From: Veillonella sp. R32 | Lineage (GTDB): Bacteria > Bacillota > Negativicutes > Veillonellales > Veillonellaceae | DNA length: 63,658 bases | NCBI RefSeq assembly: GCF_010093125.1 | Contig: NZ_NMZQ01000048.1 | Coordinates: 1-63,658, forward strand | Direction: 5' to 3' | Part shown: in pieces, positions 45,228 to 58,451 of the stretch | Position numbering within the stretch: the first letter of the stretch is position 1 | Layout of the letters: each line of letters starts with the position of its first letter | Translations under genes and position numbers: made by a program | Notes under the pieces: model-generated | Databases searched by the model: none | What the model saw: the letters and a program-made list of their open reading frames with translations, nothing else | What the model was told of the DNA's origin: nothing

Positions 45228-45429
45228 AGAGTCCTCCTAAAAATAACGGTATAAAAAAAGATAATACGCAATAAAATGATATAGTTATATTGTTAATTTG
45301 CTATTATTACTATATTTTTCGATTTATGGTACTTAGTATACCAATAAATATAATTTTTGTCAATTAAATTGTATAAAATATTTATACAAGAAAAAGCCAT
45401 TAAATATTGATAGAATGGTATTTTTAATA

Positions 45430-45582
45430 TTGACAATTAGCTTATTTTTCGCTAAACTGAGAAGTGGTACTAGAGTTTTCAATTCGGTTTTCGTGAGCTA
45501 GTGACGTAGAGGATTGGGAACTTTTTTTGATGTATACCGACTATATCTTTTACAAAAACTTCATAAATTTTTTGTATAGTCG
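45430..45582 (+). promoter_or_regulatory. Promoter and dyad operator candidate of the tetR-RND operon
   Basis: TTGACA (45430-45435), 17 bases, TAAACT (45453-45458) lies 200 bases before the TetR gene. CGACTATA (45538-45545) and TATAGTCG (45575-45582) form a dyad, with inner arms TACAAAAA (45551-45558) and TTTTTGTA (45569-45576). TetR proteins bind such inverted repeats. The remaining 45228-45430 is AT-rich without genes. Confidence 0.5.
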
Positions 45583-45658
45583 ATGTGTAATTATTGTGTT
45601 TGATTGTAATGTGTTTGACGGTAAGTCGAATTAGTTATGTAAGGTGAGGGAGGCGACA

Positions 45659-46222
45659 ATGAAGCAACGTATTCTTGAAGCGGCTGTTGCTGAGATAGAA
45701 TTGCATGGCTCGTCATTTCGGATGGATGATTTAGCTAAGCGGTTAAATATTAGTAAACGAACGTTATATGAGAATTTCCATTCTAAGAATGAAATTATAG
45801 AGCGTATCTTATTTGAAAAAAGCCAAGACTTCTATAATATTCACAAAAAAATCTTAGAAGAACCTAATGTAGATTGTGTAACTAAGTTGAAGAATTATTT
45901 CACTGTTAAATCTGACTTGTACGCAACAATTAGTGGCGATCATTATCGCTTAATGTTTGCTTCAGTACCATCCTTGGTAGATCATGTATTACGTGTATTT
46001 GAACGTGATTGGGATTTACTAGGCAACTTTTTAAAAGAACAACAACAATTAGGAATTATTAAAAACGTAGATATAGATGTGTTGTTGTTGATGTTAAAAG
46101 GTGTAGTGCGTACTGTATTTTACGATAGTCATCGTAATCCCGAAGAATGTACAGTAATTTTATCAAATGCGATGAATATGATATTGTATGGTATTTTAAA
46201 TGAGGAGGCAAAGAATGTTTAA
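45659..46222 (+). CDS. TetR/AcrR-family transcriptional regulator
   Basis: About 187 aa; ATG 45659 follows GGGAGG. The N-terminal helix-turn-helix is FRMDDLAKRLNISKRTLYENFHSKNEIIERI; the helical C-terminal half is a ligand-binding and dimer domain of no recognised type. Its last codons overlap the start of the membrane-fusion gene by eight bases. It is the probable repressor of the efflux operon it begins. Confidence 0.88.
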   Translation: MKQRILEAAVAEIELHGSSFRMDDLAKRLNISKRTLYENFHSKNEIIERILFEKSQDFYNIHKKILEEPNVDCVTKLKNYFTVKSDLYATISGDHYRLMFASVPSLVDHVLRVFERDWDLLGNFLKEQQQLGIIKNVDIDVLLLMLKGVVRTVFYDSHRNPEECTVILSNAMNMILYGILNEEAKNV

Positions 46223-47345
46223 GTTTCGTTTTTCAGGGGCCCTTGTAGCTATTATGGCTATGATGCTCGTAGTGGCGGGCTGTGGCAAAGAAGAAGCGCA
46301 GCCGAGTGAGGTGGCTGTGAATACCTATAAAATAGCAGCTACAGATACACAGATTGCTACATCTTTTAATGGTACGATTACATCACAGAATACAACAGCC
46401 ATTCATGCTCGTGTATCGGGCCATGTTGTTGAAAAGTATGTCAAAGGGGGCCAACAAGTGGTGAAAGGTCAGCCCCTATTCCGTTTGGATTCCCGTCAGT
46501 ATGAAGCTAATTTAGCAAGTGCGCAAGCTACCGCTGCGTCTACTAATGCATCCTACTTAAACTCTGAACGTGATTTACAGCGGTATCAACAATTAGCTAA
46601 CGAAGATGCCATTGCACGTCAGACTTTAGATACGCAAGCTAGCACCGCTGAACAACAACGGGCGGCTTTGGAAGCCAATGAAGCGGCTGTTCGTATTGCA
46701 CAGGATAATTTACAAGATACTGTAATTTATGCCCCATTCGATGGCACGCTTGAAATGGATGACATCGATTTAGGCTCTTATGTAACCGCAGGGACGACTA
46801 CACTTGTAACTATTAACACGGTTGATCCAGTGTACGTACAGTTTGCTATGAGTGAAACTGAATATTTAGAATTCATGAAAAACAAACAAGGTCAAAGTTT
46901 AGATAACTTACCATTACAACTTCGTTTGTCTGATGGTTCCATTTACCAATATACGGGTACTTTAGTACAGGCTGCTAAAAATCTTGATAGTTCTTCTGGT
47001 CAATTAATTTTCAAAGCATCTTTCCCAAATCCAGAGCATATGTTATTACCTAATATGTATGCATCAGTAGTATCTCCTGGGGATATTATTAAAGGGGCTA
47101 TTTTAGTGCCTACTAAAGCATTGACACAAGTATTGGATAAATCTTTTGTATACGTAGTTGATGAATCAGGTACGGTAAAACAAGTGCCAGTGGTAACTAG
47201 CGGTACCCAAGGTATTTATACGATTGTTAAGAGTGGTGTACAAGCCGGTGAAACAGTTGTTGTTGACGGCTTAACTAAGATTCGTAATGGTGTGAAAGTT
47301 AAAGCAACGGCTTTGACTAAAGACCAAGTAGAGAAGACTAAATAA
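46215..47345 (+). CDS. RND efflux periplasmic adaptor (membrane fusion lipoprotein)
   Basis: About 376 aa; ATG 46215 follows GAGGAGG (an upstream ATG lies before it). A lipoprotein signal ends VVAGC with C23. A biotinyl-lipoyl-like half motif (IHARVSGHVVEKYVKGGQQVVKGQPLFRLD), a helical hairpin (about 90-160, Ala/Gln-rich), a second lipoyl half (DTVIYAPFDGTLEMDDIDLGSYVTAG) and a beta-barrel follow, as in AcrA/MexA. It links the inner-membrane pump to an outer-membrane channel. Confidence 0.9.
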   Translation: MFKFRFSGALVAIMAMMLVVAGCGKEEAQPSEVAVNTYKIAATDTQIATSFNGTITSQNTTAIHARVSGHVVEKYVKGGQQVVKGQPLFRLDSRQYEANLASAQATAASTNASYLNSERDLQRYQQLANEDAIARQTLDTQASTAEQQRAALEANEAAVRIAQDNLQDTVIYAPFDGTLEMDDIDLGSYVTAGTTTLVTINTVDPVYVQFAMSETEYLEFMKNKQGQSLDNLPLQLRLSDGSIYQYTGTLVQAAKNLDSSSGQLIFKASFPNPEHMLLPNMYASVVSPGDIIKGAILVPTKALTQVLDKSFVYVVDESGTVKQVPVVTSGTQGIYTIVKSGVQAGETVVVDGLTKIRNGVKVKATALTKDQVEKTK

Positions 47346-47356
47346 GGGGGTATATC

Positions 47357-50300
47357 GTGTCGAAATTTTTTATAAACCGACCTATATTCGCCATCGTTTT
47401 GTCCTTGATTATTACAATTGTTGGCTTGGTATCTATGTTTACTTTGCCAGTTGCTCGTTATCCAGAAATTACACCACCGCAGGTGCGTGTATCTACTAGT
47501 TATGTAGGCGCGTCTGCTTCGGTTGTTAGTGACACGGTAGCGTCCGTTATTGAAGCCCAGATTATTGGTGTTCAGGACATGGACTATATGATGTCCACAA
47601 GTAGTAGCAGTGGTAGTTACTCTTTGACGGTTCAATTTAATCAAGGTACTGATGCCGATATGGATACAGTTAATACGCAAAACCGCGTACAACGTGCATT
47701 AGCATCGTTACCTTCAGAAGTTCAAAACGTTGGTGTTATTACAACGAAATCTACAGGCGATATGTCCTTAGTATTTGCTTTGAAATCTAAAGATGAAAGC
47801 ACATATGATCAGACGTTCTTAAAAAACTATGCGTCCAACTACATGATGGATGAAATTAAAGCCATTAATGGGGTAGGTAGTGTTCAAGAATTCGGTGCTG
47901 ACTTTGCTATGCGTATTTGGTTAGATCCATCTAAGATGTCGCAACATAATGTGACGATTGCGCAAGTAGTAAGTGCAATTTCTGCACAGAACAAACAGGC
48001 CGCACCAGGTTCATTAGGGGCTGATCCAACACCAAGTGATCAGCAAGTATCCCATAATATTACCATCCAAGGTCGTTTAATGACACCAGAAGAATTTGGT
48101 AATGTTATTATTAAGACGGATAGCAATGGTAATTTATTACGCTTGAAAGACGTAGCGAATATTCAATTAGGTTCTAAAGATTACAATGTTACGGCTAAGA
48201 GTAATGGTAAGCCAATGGCTGCCTTTGCTGTATCTTTGACTAGCGATGCCAATGCTATTGAAACTATTGGTAAAGTAAAAGAAGTATTAGCTAAACAGCA
48301 AGAAAGTTTGCCACCTGGGGTTGAATATACGGTTATCGTAGATAATACAAACTTCGTTACAGCATCTATTGAAGAAGTTATTCATACCTTCGTGGAAGCC
48401 TTAATTTTGGTTGCTTTGATTGTATATATTTTCTTACAATCCTGGCGTTCTACATTGATTCCAATGATTGCCGTACCAGTATCGCTACTAGGTACTTTCG
48501 CCTCCTTCGAGGTATTAGACTTTACGATTAATACGTTGACCTTATTCGCTATGGTATTGGCTATTGGTTTGGTTGTGGATGATGCCATCGTTGTTATTGA
48601 AGCCGTAGAATATGAAATAAAGGTCAATGGTTTAAAACCTCATGAAGCAACTATTGCGGCTATGAAAAACGTACAAGGCCCAGTAGTTGGTATAGCTTTC
48701 GTGTTGGCCTCTGTATTCGTACCAGTATCCTTTATGGGTGGTATGACGGGTATTCTGTATAAACAGTTTGCCTTGACAATTGCCGTATCCGTAGCGATTT
48801 CTGCATTCGTAGCGTTAACCTTAACACCAGCTCTTTGTGCTATGATGTTACGTCCTCATGTGCCTAAAGAAAAAGAAGACTTTATACATCGTGGACTCAA
48901 TAAGTTCAATGATGCTTTGGAACGTTTCAGTGATTGGTATGGGTTCCAATTAGCTCGTTTAGCTAAACATTTATGGCTTACCATTGTGGTGTTAATTGGT
49001 TTTGTACTTATTTCCGTTGGTGTATTCCGCGTTTTACCATCGGCCTTCGTACCAGCGGAAGATAATGGGTACTACATGGTAGCGATTAGCTTACCAGAAG
49101 GGGCTACAACCTCACGTACTATGGGGGTTATTGAAAAAGTAACGGAATTCATGAATCAAGACCCTGATATTACGGATAAAGCGGGTATTTCTGGCTTTGA
49201 TATTTTATCTAGTGCTCAGAAAACCAGTGGTGGTCTAATGTTTGCTACCTTAGCTGACTGGAGTGAACGTAAAGGGGCCGGTCAAGATGTAAATTCTAAA
49301 ATCGGTAAACTTATGGGCTTCTCCGCTACGATTCCAGAAGCAACGATTTTACCTATGAACCCACCACCAATTCCTGGCTTAGGTAATACAGGCGGTTTCT
49401 CCATGTATATTATCAATAAAGCAGGGGATACACCGGAACAGATGGCCACTGTTGTTAATGACTTCTTAAGTGAAGCTCGCAAGCAACCTGTTTTTGCTTC
49501 GATTTATACCACTTATAGTGATGGTACGCCATCCTATGATTTCGATATTAATCGTGATAAGGCCGCTCGTGATGGTGTAAGTGTATCTGATATTTTCACA
49601 ACCTTGCAAGGGTTCTATGGTAGTATTCAGGTCAACGACTTTAATGAGTTTGGTAAAAACTATAAAGTAGTTATTCAGGCACAACAAGATTACCGTGTAT
49701 CGCCTGAAAATAACAATAATCTATATGTAGCTAATAGTAGTGGTACTTTATATCCCGTAGCTAACTACATCAAATCGACTGCGACTACTTCGGTATCCAC
49801 AATTACTCGTTTTAACAACTACCCAGCTGTTAAGATTGGTGGTTCTCAAGGCGCGGCATATAGTTCTGGTGATGCCATTGCAGCTTTGGAAAACTTGGCT
49901 AAAAACTTACCACAAGGTTATACGTATGACTGGGCTGATCAAAGCCGTGAAGAAGTTAAAGCTGGTACTCAGACTATCCTTATCTTAGGTATGGGGATTA
50001 TCTTCGTATTCTTAGTATTGGCAGCTTTGTATGAATCCTGGAAAGTTCCGTTTGCCGTATTATTCTCCGTACCATCTGGTATCGTTGGGGCCGCGTTAAT
50101 TCCTTGGTTATTGAATTTAACTGGCGCCTATAGCTTAACCAATGATATTTACTTACAGATTGGTTTGTTAACACTCGTTGGTTTGGCGGCGAAGAATGCA
50201 ATTCTGATTATTGAATATGCGAAGATTCGTGTTGATGAACGGGGCATGCGTTTCGTAGATGCAGCGATTGAAGCGGCTAAGATTCGTTTGCGTCCAATTT

Positions 50301-50500
50301 TGATGACTTCGTTAGCGTTCATTTTAGGTTGTATTCCACTAGCTATTTCTAGTGGTGCTGGTGCAGGGGCCCGTGTTTCCATGGGGATTACAGTAGTAGC
50401 AGGTATGACATCGGCTACCTTATTTGGGATTTTTGTTATTCCAATGCTATTTATCCTTATTGAAAATATTGGCTTTGGCAAAAAGAATAAAAAACATTAA
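47357..50500 (+). CDS. RND multidrug efflux pump, HAE1/AcrB family
   Basis: A 1047-aa transporter starting at GTG 47357. It has 12 helices and two large periplasmic loops. The N-terminus MSKFFINRPIFAIVLSLIITIVGL, the proton-relay pair D408-D409 (AIGLVVDDAIVVIE) and GMTGILYKQFALTIAVSV are HAE1 hallmarks. It pumps hydrophobic drugs out, driven by protons. No TolC-type outer-membrane gene follows; a terminator comes next, so the channel must be encoded elsewhere. Confidence 0.93.
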   Translation: MSKFFINRPIFAIVLSLIITIVGLVSMFTLPVARYPEITPPQVRVSTSYVGASASVVSDTVASVIEAQIIGVQDMDYMMSTSSSSGSYSLTVQFNQGTDADMDTVNTQNRVQRALASLPSEVQNVGVITTKSTGDMSLVFALKSKDESTYDQTFLKNYASNYMMDEIKAINGVGSVQEFGADFAMRIWLDPSKMSQHNVTIAQVVSAISAQNKQAAPGSLGADPTPSDQQVSHNITIQGRLMTPEEFGNVIIKTDSNGNLLRLKDVANIQLGSKDYNVTAKSNGKPMAAFAVSLTSDANAIETIGKVKEVLAKQQESLPPGVEYTVIVDNTNFVTASIEEVIHTFVEALILVALIVYIFLQSWRSTLIPMIAVPVSLLGTFASFEVLDFTINTLTLFAMVLAIGLVVDDAIVVIEAVEYEIKVNGLKPHEATIAAMKNVQGPVVGIAFVLASVFVPVSFMGGMTGILYKQFALTIAVSVAISAFVALTLTPALCAMMLRPHVPKEKEDFIHRGLNKFNDALERFSDWYGFQLARLAKHLWLTIVVLIGFVLISVGVFRVLPSAFVPAEDNGYYMVAISLPEGATTSRTMGVIEKVTEFMNQDPDITDKAGISGFDILSSAQKTSGGLMFATLADWSERKGAGQDVNSKIGKLMGFSATIPEATILPMNPPPIPGLGNTGGFSMYIINKAGDTPEQMATVVNDFLSEARKQPVFASIYTTYSDGTPSYDFDINRDKAARDGVSVSDIFTTLQGFYGSIQVNDFNEFGKNYKVVIQAQQDYRVSPENNNNLYVANSSGTLYPVANYIKSTATTSVSTITRFNNYPAVKIGGSQGAAYSSGDAIAALENLAKNLPQGYTYDWADQSREEVKAGTQTILILGMGIIFVFLVLAALYESWKVPFAVLFSVPSGIVGAALIPWLLNLTGAYSLTNDIYLQIGLLTLVGLAAKNAILIIEYAKIRVDERGMRFVDAAIEAAKIRLRPILMTSLAFILGCIPLAISSGAGAGARVSMGITVVAGMTSATLFGIFVIPMLFILIENIGFGKKNKKH

Positions 50501-50533
50501 TCGGTTATATCGCTTACATGTTTTATAAAAGGG

Positions 50534-50568
50534 CGAGTATACAGTTTTGTATACTCGTTCTTTTTTAT
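50534..50568 (+). terminator. Terminator of the RND operon
   Basis: CGAGTATAC (50534-50542) pairs perfectly with GTATACTCG (50549-50557) on a six-base loop; a T-rich tract follows. Confidence 0.88.
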
Positions 50569-50831
50569 TTTTAATGTAGTAGATTCTTATAAGATAGTAG
50601 GCCCTTAAAAGAATTTAGTAGAACTATATATGACGTATCAATGATAGGATGAAAATTTTATTAAATATTAAACGACTTTTATGTCATTTATGCATATTAA
50701 GTATAATTAAGATGAATAACTTCGTGATATAATGTATACAAATTAGGTGTATGCATAAAAGGCGGACAGCATGCATCTTCGGTAACACTGTAAGAATTAC
50801 TAAGTTGTGATTTAAGTGAGGAGGTATGCAT
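50569..50831 (+). promoter_or_regulatory. Upstream region of dcuC with extended -10
   Basis: An extended -10, TGATATAAT (50725-50733), lies about 100 bases before the gene; no good -35 is visible. Nothing else is recognisable in this AT-rich stretch. Confidence 0.4.
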
Positions 50832-52211
50832 GTGAACATTTTAATTTCTGTTATTGTCATTTTGTGGATTGGTACCTTAGTGTTTAAACGGTACAAAGCA
50901 CAGGCGGTGCTCTTTATAGGTGGTATGGTATTACTAGCACTCGCTTACTTATTAGGGTATGGCACAATTTTAGGGGCTAAACAAGCAACGGGTAACTTTA
51001 TTTTTGATATTTATGAACTCATTCGTATCTTATTTAGTGAGCGGGCAGCTAAATTAGGCCTTAATATTATGGCCGTAGCTGGCTTTGCTCGTTATATGGA
51101 CCATATTGGTGCCTCCCGTGCGTTAGTTACCTTAACGATTAAACCATTGCAGAAGTTAAAATCCCCTTATATCGTATTAAGTGCTTGTTGGGTATTAGGG
51201 ATGGTTATTGGTTTGGCGATTAATAGTGCCTCCGGTCTAGCCATGTTATTAATGGTAACCATGTATCCAGTGCTTATTGCTTTAGGGGTAAGTAAATTAT
51301 CGGCAACGGCTGCGATTACTACCACTCTTTGTTTGGATTGGAGCCCTAGTGATACGGGTACAATTTTTGCGGCTGAATTAGCGGGCCTTGATCCGGTTAC
51401 CTATTGGCATTCTTTCCAAGTGCCAGTTGCTTTATGGGTGTTCCCAGTAGTAGCCGTGCTGCACTACTTCACCCAAAAGTATATGGATAAACGAGATGGT
51501 CATGTGGTAGTAGCCCAAGAAGCAACTGTAAACGAAGATAAGATGACCAATGAAGATTTAAAAGTAGAAGCGCCATTATATTATGCGATTTTGCCAGTCA
51601 TTCCATTAGCTTTAATCTTATCGTTCTCAAGCCTTTGGATTTCTTGGATTAAAATGAACATTATTATGGCTATGTTAATCGGTACAACTATTGGTATGAT
51701 TTTCCAATACGTACGTACTTTAGATGGTAAATCAGTATTAGCTGATTTGCAGGTGTATTTTGATGGCATGGGCCGTCAAATGGCGAATGTAGTCAGCCTT
51801 ATCGTAGCTGGTGAATTATTTGCTAAAGGGCTTATGGCTATTGGTACTATCGATGCTCTCATTAACTGGGCTAAAACATCTGGTTTTGGCGGTATTGGTA
51901 TTACCCTTGTGATGGTGGCAATTATCGGTGTATCGTCTATTGTTATGGGCTCTGGTAACGCGCCATTCTTTGCTTTTGCTAATTTAGTACCATCTATTGC
52001 AGCGTCTACGGGCGTTTCAGCAGCGTTGATGATTCTACCAATGCACTTTATTGCCAGTGCTTTCCGTGCTATTTCACCAATTACGGCCGTTATCGTTGTA
52101 GCCTCTGGTATGGCTGGGATTTCACCATTTGATTTGGTAAAACGAACAGCTATTCCTATGATTGGTGCTGGTATTACGTTAGTTGTTGCTAACTTCGTTA
52201 TGTTCTTATAA
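50832..52211 (+). CDS. dcuC: Anaerobic C4-dicarboxylate transporter, DcuC family
   Basis: About 459 aa; GTG 50832 is preferred because GAGGAGG is 7 bases away, while ATG 50826 touches it. It has about 12 membrane helices. Similarity to E. coli DcuC is visible at QAVLFIGGMVLLALAY, CGFARYMDHIGA-like AGFARYMDHIGAS, VSLIVAGELFAKGL and SGNAPFFAFANLVPSIAAST, and the length is the same. DcuC proteins export succinate or exchange dicarboxylates in fermentation, which suits an organism living on lactate, malate and succinate. Confidence 0.85.
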   Translation: MNILISVIVILWIGTLVFKRYKAQAVLFIGGMVLLALAYLLGYGTILGAKQATGNFIFDIYELIRILFSERAAKLGLNIMAVAGFARYMDHIGASRALVTLTIKPLQKLKSPYIVLSACWVLGMVIGLAINSASGLAMLLMVTMYPVLIALGVSKLSATAAITTTLCLDWSPSDTGTIFAAELAGLDPVTYWHSFQVPVALWVFPVVAVLHYFTQKYMDKRDGHVVVAQEATVNEDKMTNEDLKVEAPLYYAILPVIPLALILSFSSLWISWIKMNIIMAMLIGTTIGMIFQYVRTLDGKSVLADLQVYFDGMGRQMANVVSLIVAGELFAKGLMAIGTIDALINWAKTSGFGGIGITLVMVAIIGVSSIVMGSGNAPFFAFANLVPSIAASTGVSAALMILPMHFIASAFRAISPITAVIVVASGMAGISPFDLVKRTAIPMIGAGITLVVANFVMFL

Positions 52212-52241
52212 GAAAGGGCTAGCAGTTATCAATATAATTCC

Positions 52242-52316
52242 TTCTTGAAATAAACCAGATAGCAGTTTCTTGAAATAAACAAGATAAGTGTTTCTAGAAG
52301 TAAACAAGATAATCCG
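52242..52316 (+). repeat. Three 25-bp tandem repeats after dcuC
   Basis: Copies start at 52242, 52267 and 52292, each beginning TTCTTGAAATAAAC (or TTCTAGAAGTAAAC) followed by -AGATA-. A partial fourth begins at 52317. They lie between the stop codon and the terminator, so they are in the 3' untranslated region. Confidence 0.85.
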
Positions 52317-52322
52317 TTCTAA

Positions 52323-52358
52323 AAATCTCCAGTTAAGAATCTTAGCTGGAGATTTTTT
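52323..52358 (+). terminator. Terminator after dcuC
   Basis: AAATCTCCAG pairs with CTGGAGATTT around TTAAGAATCTTAG, which itself pairs in part; T's follow. Confidence 0.88.
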
Positions 52359-52398
52359 AGGTATCTAACATTTGCCCATACTGTAAAGGGGTAATCTA

Positions 52399-52407
52399 TG
52401 ATATAAT
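52399..52407 (+). promoter_or_regulatory. Extended -10 promoter of the pyrophosphatase
   Basis: TG-A-TATAAT (TATAAT 52402-52407) lies 53 bases before the start codon; the -35 is weak. Confidence 0.45.
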
Positions 52408-52459
52408 AAATAAGATAAATTAACTTCGTTAATTCTAAATATTTTATGAGGTGATATAC

Positions 52460-53737
52460 ATGAGTGAAAATGTGATTTTCGTTACTGGCCATAAGAGCCC
52501 TGATACTGACTCTTTCTGCTCAGCCTTGGGCTATGCTAATTTAAAAAATCAAATGGGGATTCCTGCGAAAGCTATTTGTGCAGGTCCTGCCAATAAAGAA
52601 ACGTCTTTTGTATTAGATTATTTCAAAGTAGAACATCCTGAAATCGTTACTAGCTTTGCGGTACGCATTAAAGATGTGTTAGAAACCGTACCTGCTGTTG
52701 AAGCTTCCGCTAATTTAGAAGCTGTTCTTGCATGGCGTAAAGAACATGATATGAATCGTGTACCAGTTGTTAAAGATGGTAAATTTGTAGGCGTTATTTT
52801 ACCAAGCCGTTTAATCGATGCGTTAGCTAATGCTTGGCTTGATAAAACATCCGTGACAGCAGGGGATATTGTATCTAAAGCGGGTTGCCAATTAATTTCA
52901 CCTGACCTTAAATTGAAAGAGTTTGACCGTGGTCATAATGGTGCCTTCCCAGTAGTGGATGGGGATACATACTTTGGCATGGTTCGTTCTAATGTAGAAG
53001 CACCTAAAGATAAACAAAAAGTAATTTTAATTGACCATAATGAAAAAGTACAAATCATTGATGATATTGAAGATGCTGAAATCGTAGAAAATGTAGATCA
53101 TCATCGTATTGGTGGTTTAGTAACAGAAAATCCTATTTTCATTCATTATGAACCAGTAGGTTGTTCTTGTACTATTGTTGCTAATTTCTATTGGCAATAT
53201 GGTCAGGAAATTCCTAAACACATTGCTGGTCTATTGCTATCTGCTATTATTTCAGATACTGTATTATTCCGCTCGCCAACGTGCACTCCAAAAGATGTAG
53301 AAACAGCTAAAAAATTAGCCACCATTGCTGGTGTTGATTTAGAAGCCTATGGTCTTGAAATGTTAAAAGCAGGTGCTGATGTATCTGATTTCAGCGATGA
53401 AAAGATTGTACGCACAGATATGAAAGAATTTAGCGCTAATGGCCAAGTATTTACGATTGGTCAGTTGTCTACTATGAATGCGGAAGAAGTATTAACTCGT
53501 AAACCAGCTTTGTTAAAAGCTTTGGAAGAATTACGTGCCGCTAATAATTATGTAGCTTCTTACATTATGGTGACGGACATTTTGAAAGAAAGCACTAACT
53601 TATTATTTGCTGGTGATGTGGAGGCTATTGTCAAAGCCGCTTTCGGTGTTGAGCCAAAAGAACAAGAAGTATTCCTTGCGAATACCTTATCTCGTAAAAA
53701 ACAAATTGTACCTCAAATCTTGGGGGCTATGAAATAA
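52460..53737 (+). CDS. ppaC: Manganese-dependent inorganic pyrophosphatase with CBS domains (family II)
   Basis: About 425 aa; ATG 52460 follows GAGGTGAT. DHH-type motifs: GHKSPDTDSFCSALGYA, LIDHNEKVQ, NVDHHRIGG and the DHHA2 C-terminal half ending LSRKKQIVPQILG. Between motif 1 and motif 2 is an insertion of about 120 residues with CBS-type features (HDMNRVPVVKDGKFVGVILPS; GHNGAFPVVDGDTYFGMV), the nucleotide-regulated form. It hydrolyses pyrophosphate to pull biosynthesis forward. No DRTGG domain is evident between the CBS units. Confidence 0.92.
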   Translation: MSENVIFVTGHKSPDTDSFCSALGYANLKNQMGIPAKAICAGPANKETSFVLDYFKVEHPEIVTSFAVRIKDVLETVPAVEASANLEAVLAWRKEHDMNRVPVVKDGKFVGVILPSRLIDALANAWLDKTSVTAGDIVSKAGCQLISPDLKLKEFDRGHNGAFPVVDGDTYFGMVRSNVEAPKDKQKVILIDHNEKVQIIDDIEDAEIVENVDHHRIGGLVTENPIFIHYEPVGCSCTIVANFYWQYGQEIPKHIAGLLLSAIISDTVLFRSPTCTPKDVETAKKLATIAGVDLEAYGLEMLKAGADVSDFSDEKIVRTDMKEFSANGQVFTIGQLSTMNAEEVLTRKPALLKALEELRAANNYVASYIMVTDILKESTNLLFAGDVEAIVKAAFGVEPKEQEVFLANTLSRKKQIVPQILGAMK

Positions 53738-53782
53738 GCCAATTTATTAGGAAAGTACTATTAGATTGGATATAGAACTGAC

Positions 53783-53812
53783 AAAAACGTTGCCTCTTGC
53801 AACGTTTTTGTT
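53783..53812 (+). terminator. Terminator after the pyrophosphatase
   Basis: AAAAACGTTGC (53783-53793) pairs perfectly with GCAACGTTTTT (53799-53809) on a five-base loop. Confidence 0.9.
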
Positions 53813-53842
53813 CATTACAGATTAAGTATGGAAAGGATTGTT

Positions 53843-58089
<4,247 letters not shown>

Positions 58090-58096
58090 GCTCATT

Positions 58097-58125
58097 TTGT
58101 ATTGTTACAGCTGATTTGATATAAT
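58097..58125 (+). promoter_or_regulatory. Promoter of gatCAB
   Basis: TTGTAT (58097-58102), 17 bases, TATAAT (58120-58125), 25 bases before the gatC start. Confidence 0.6.
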
Positions 58126-58149
58126 AATACAATGAAAGGATGTGTACGC

Positions 58150-58440
58150 ATGAAAATCAATCGGGATGAAATCAAAAAGATTGCTTTACTATCGCGCTTA
58201 GATATTAGCGAAGAGAATATGGGCTCTGTAGAAAAAGCCTTAAATGACGTTTTATCATATGTTACAGAATTAGAAGAATTAGACCTTGATGGGGTACAAC
58301 CTATGGCTCATGCAGTGCCTTTGCAAAATGTATTCCGCGAAGATGAAGTAAAACCATCACTTGATCATGACTTAGCATTGCAGAATGCACCAGAAGAAGA
58401 AAATGGTTACTTCAAAGTACCACGCGTTGTACAAGAATAG
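58150..58440 (+). CDS. gatC: Aspartyl/glutamyl-tRNA amidotransferase subunit C
   Basis: About 96 aa; ATG 58150 (an upstream ATG overlaps the ribosome site). IKKIALLSRLDISEEN, LSYVTELEELDLDGVQPMAHAV and NVFREDEV are typical of GatC, the belt that joins GatA and GatB. Confidence 0.92.
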   Translation: MKINRDEIKKIALLSRLDISEENMGSVEKALNDVLSYVTELEELDLDGVQPMAHAVPLQNVFREDEVKPSLDHDLALQNAPEEENGYFKVPRVVQE

Positions 58441-58451
58441 GAGGAAGCACT

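Noticed and set aside
48382-50481. Minus-strand frames opposite the RND pump gene
   Set aside because: Shadows of a well-conserved 1047-residue coding sequence.
52242-52316. Possible CRISPR or attachment site
   Set aside because: Contiguous 25-bp tandem units without spacers; no integrase or tRNA overlap.
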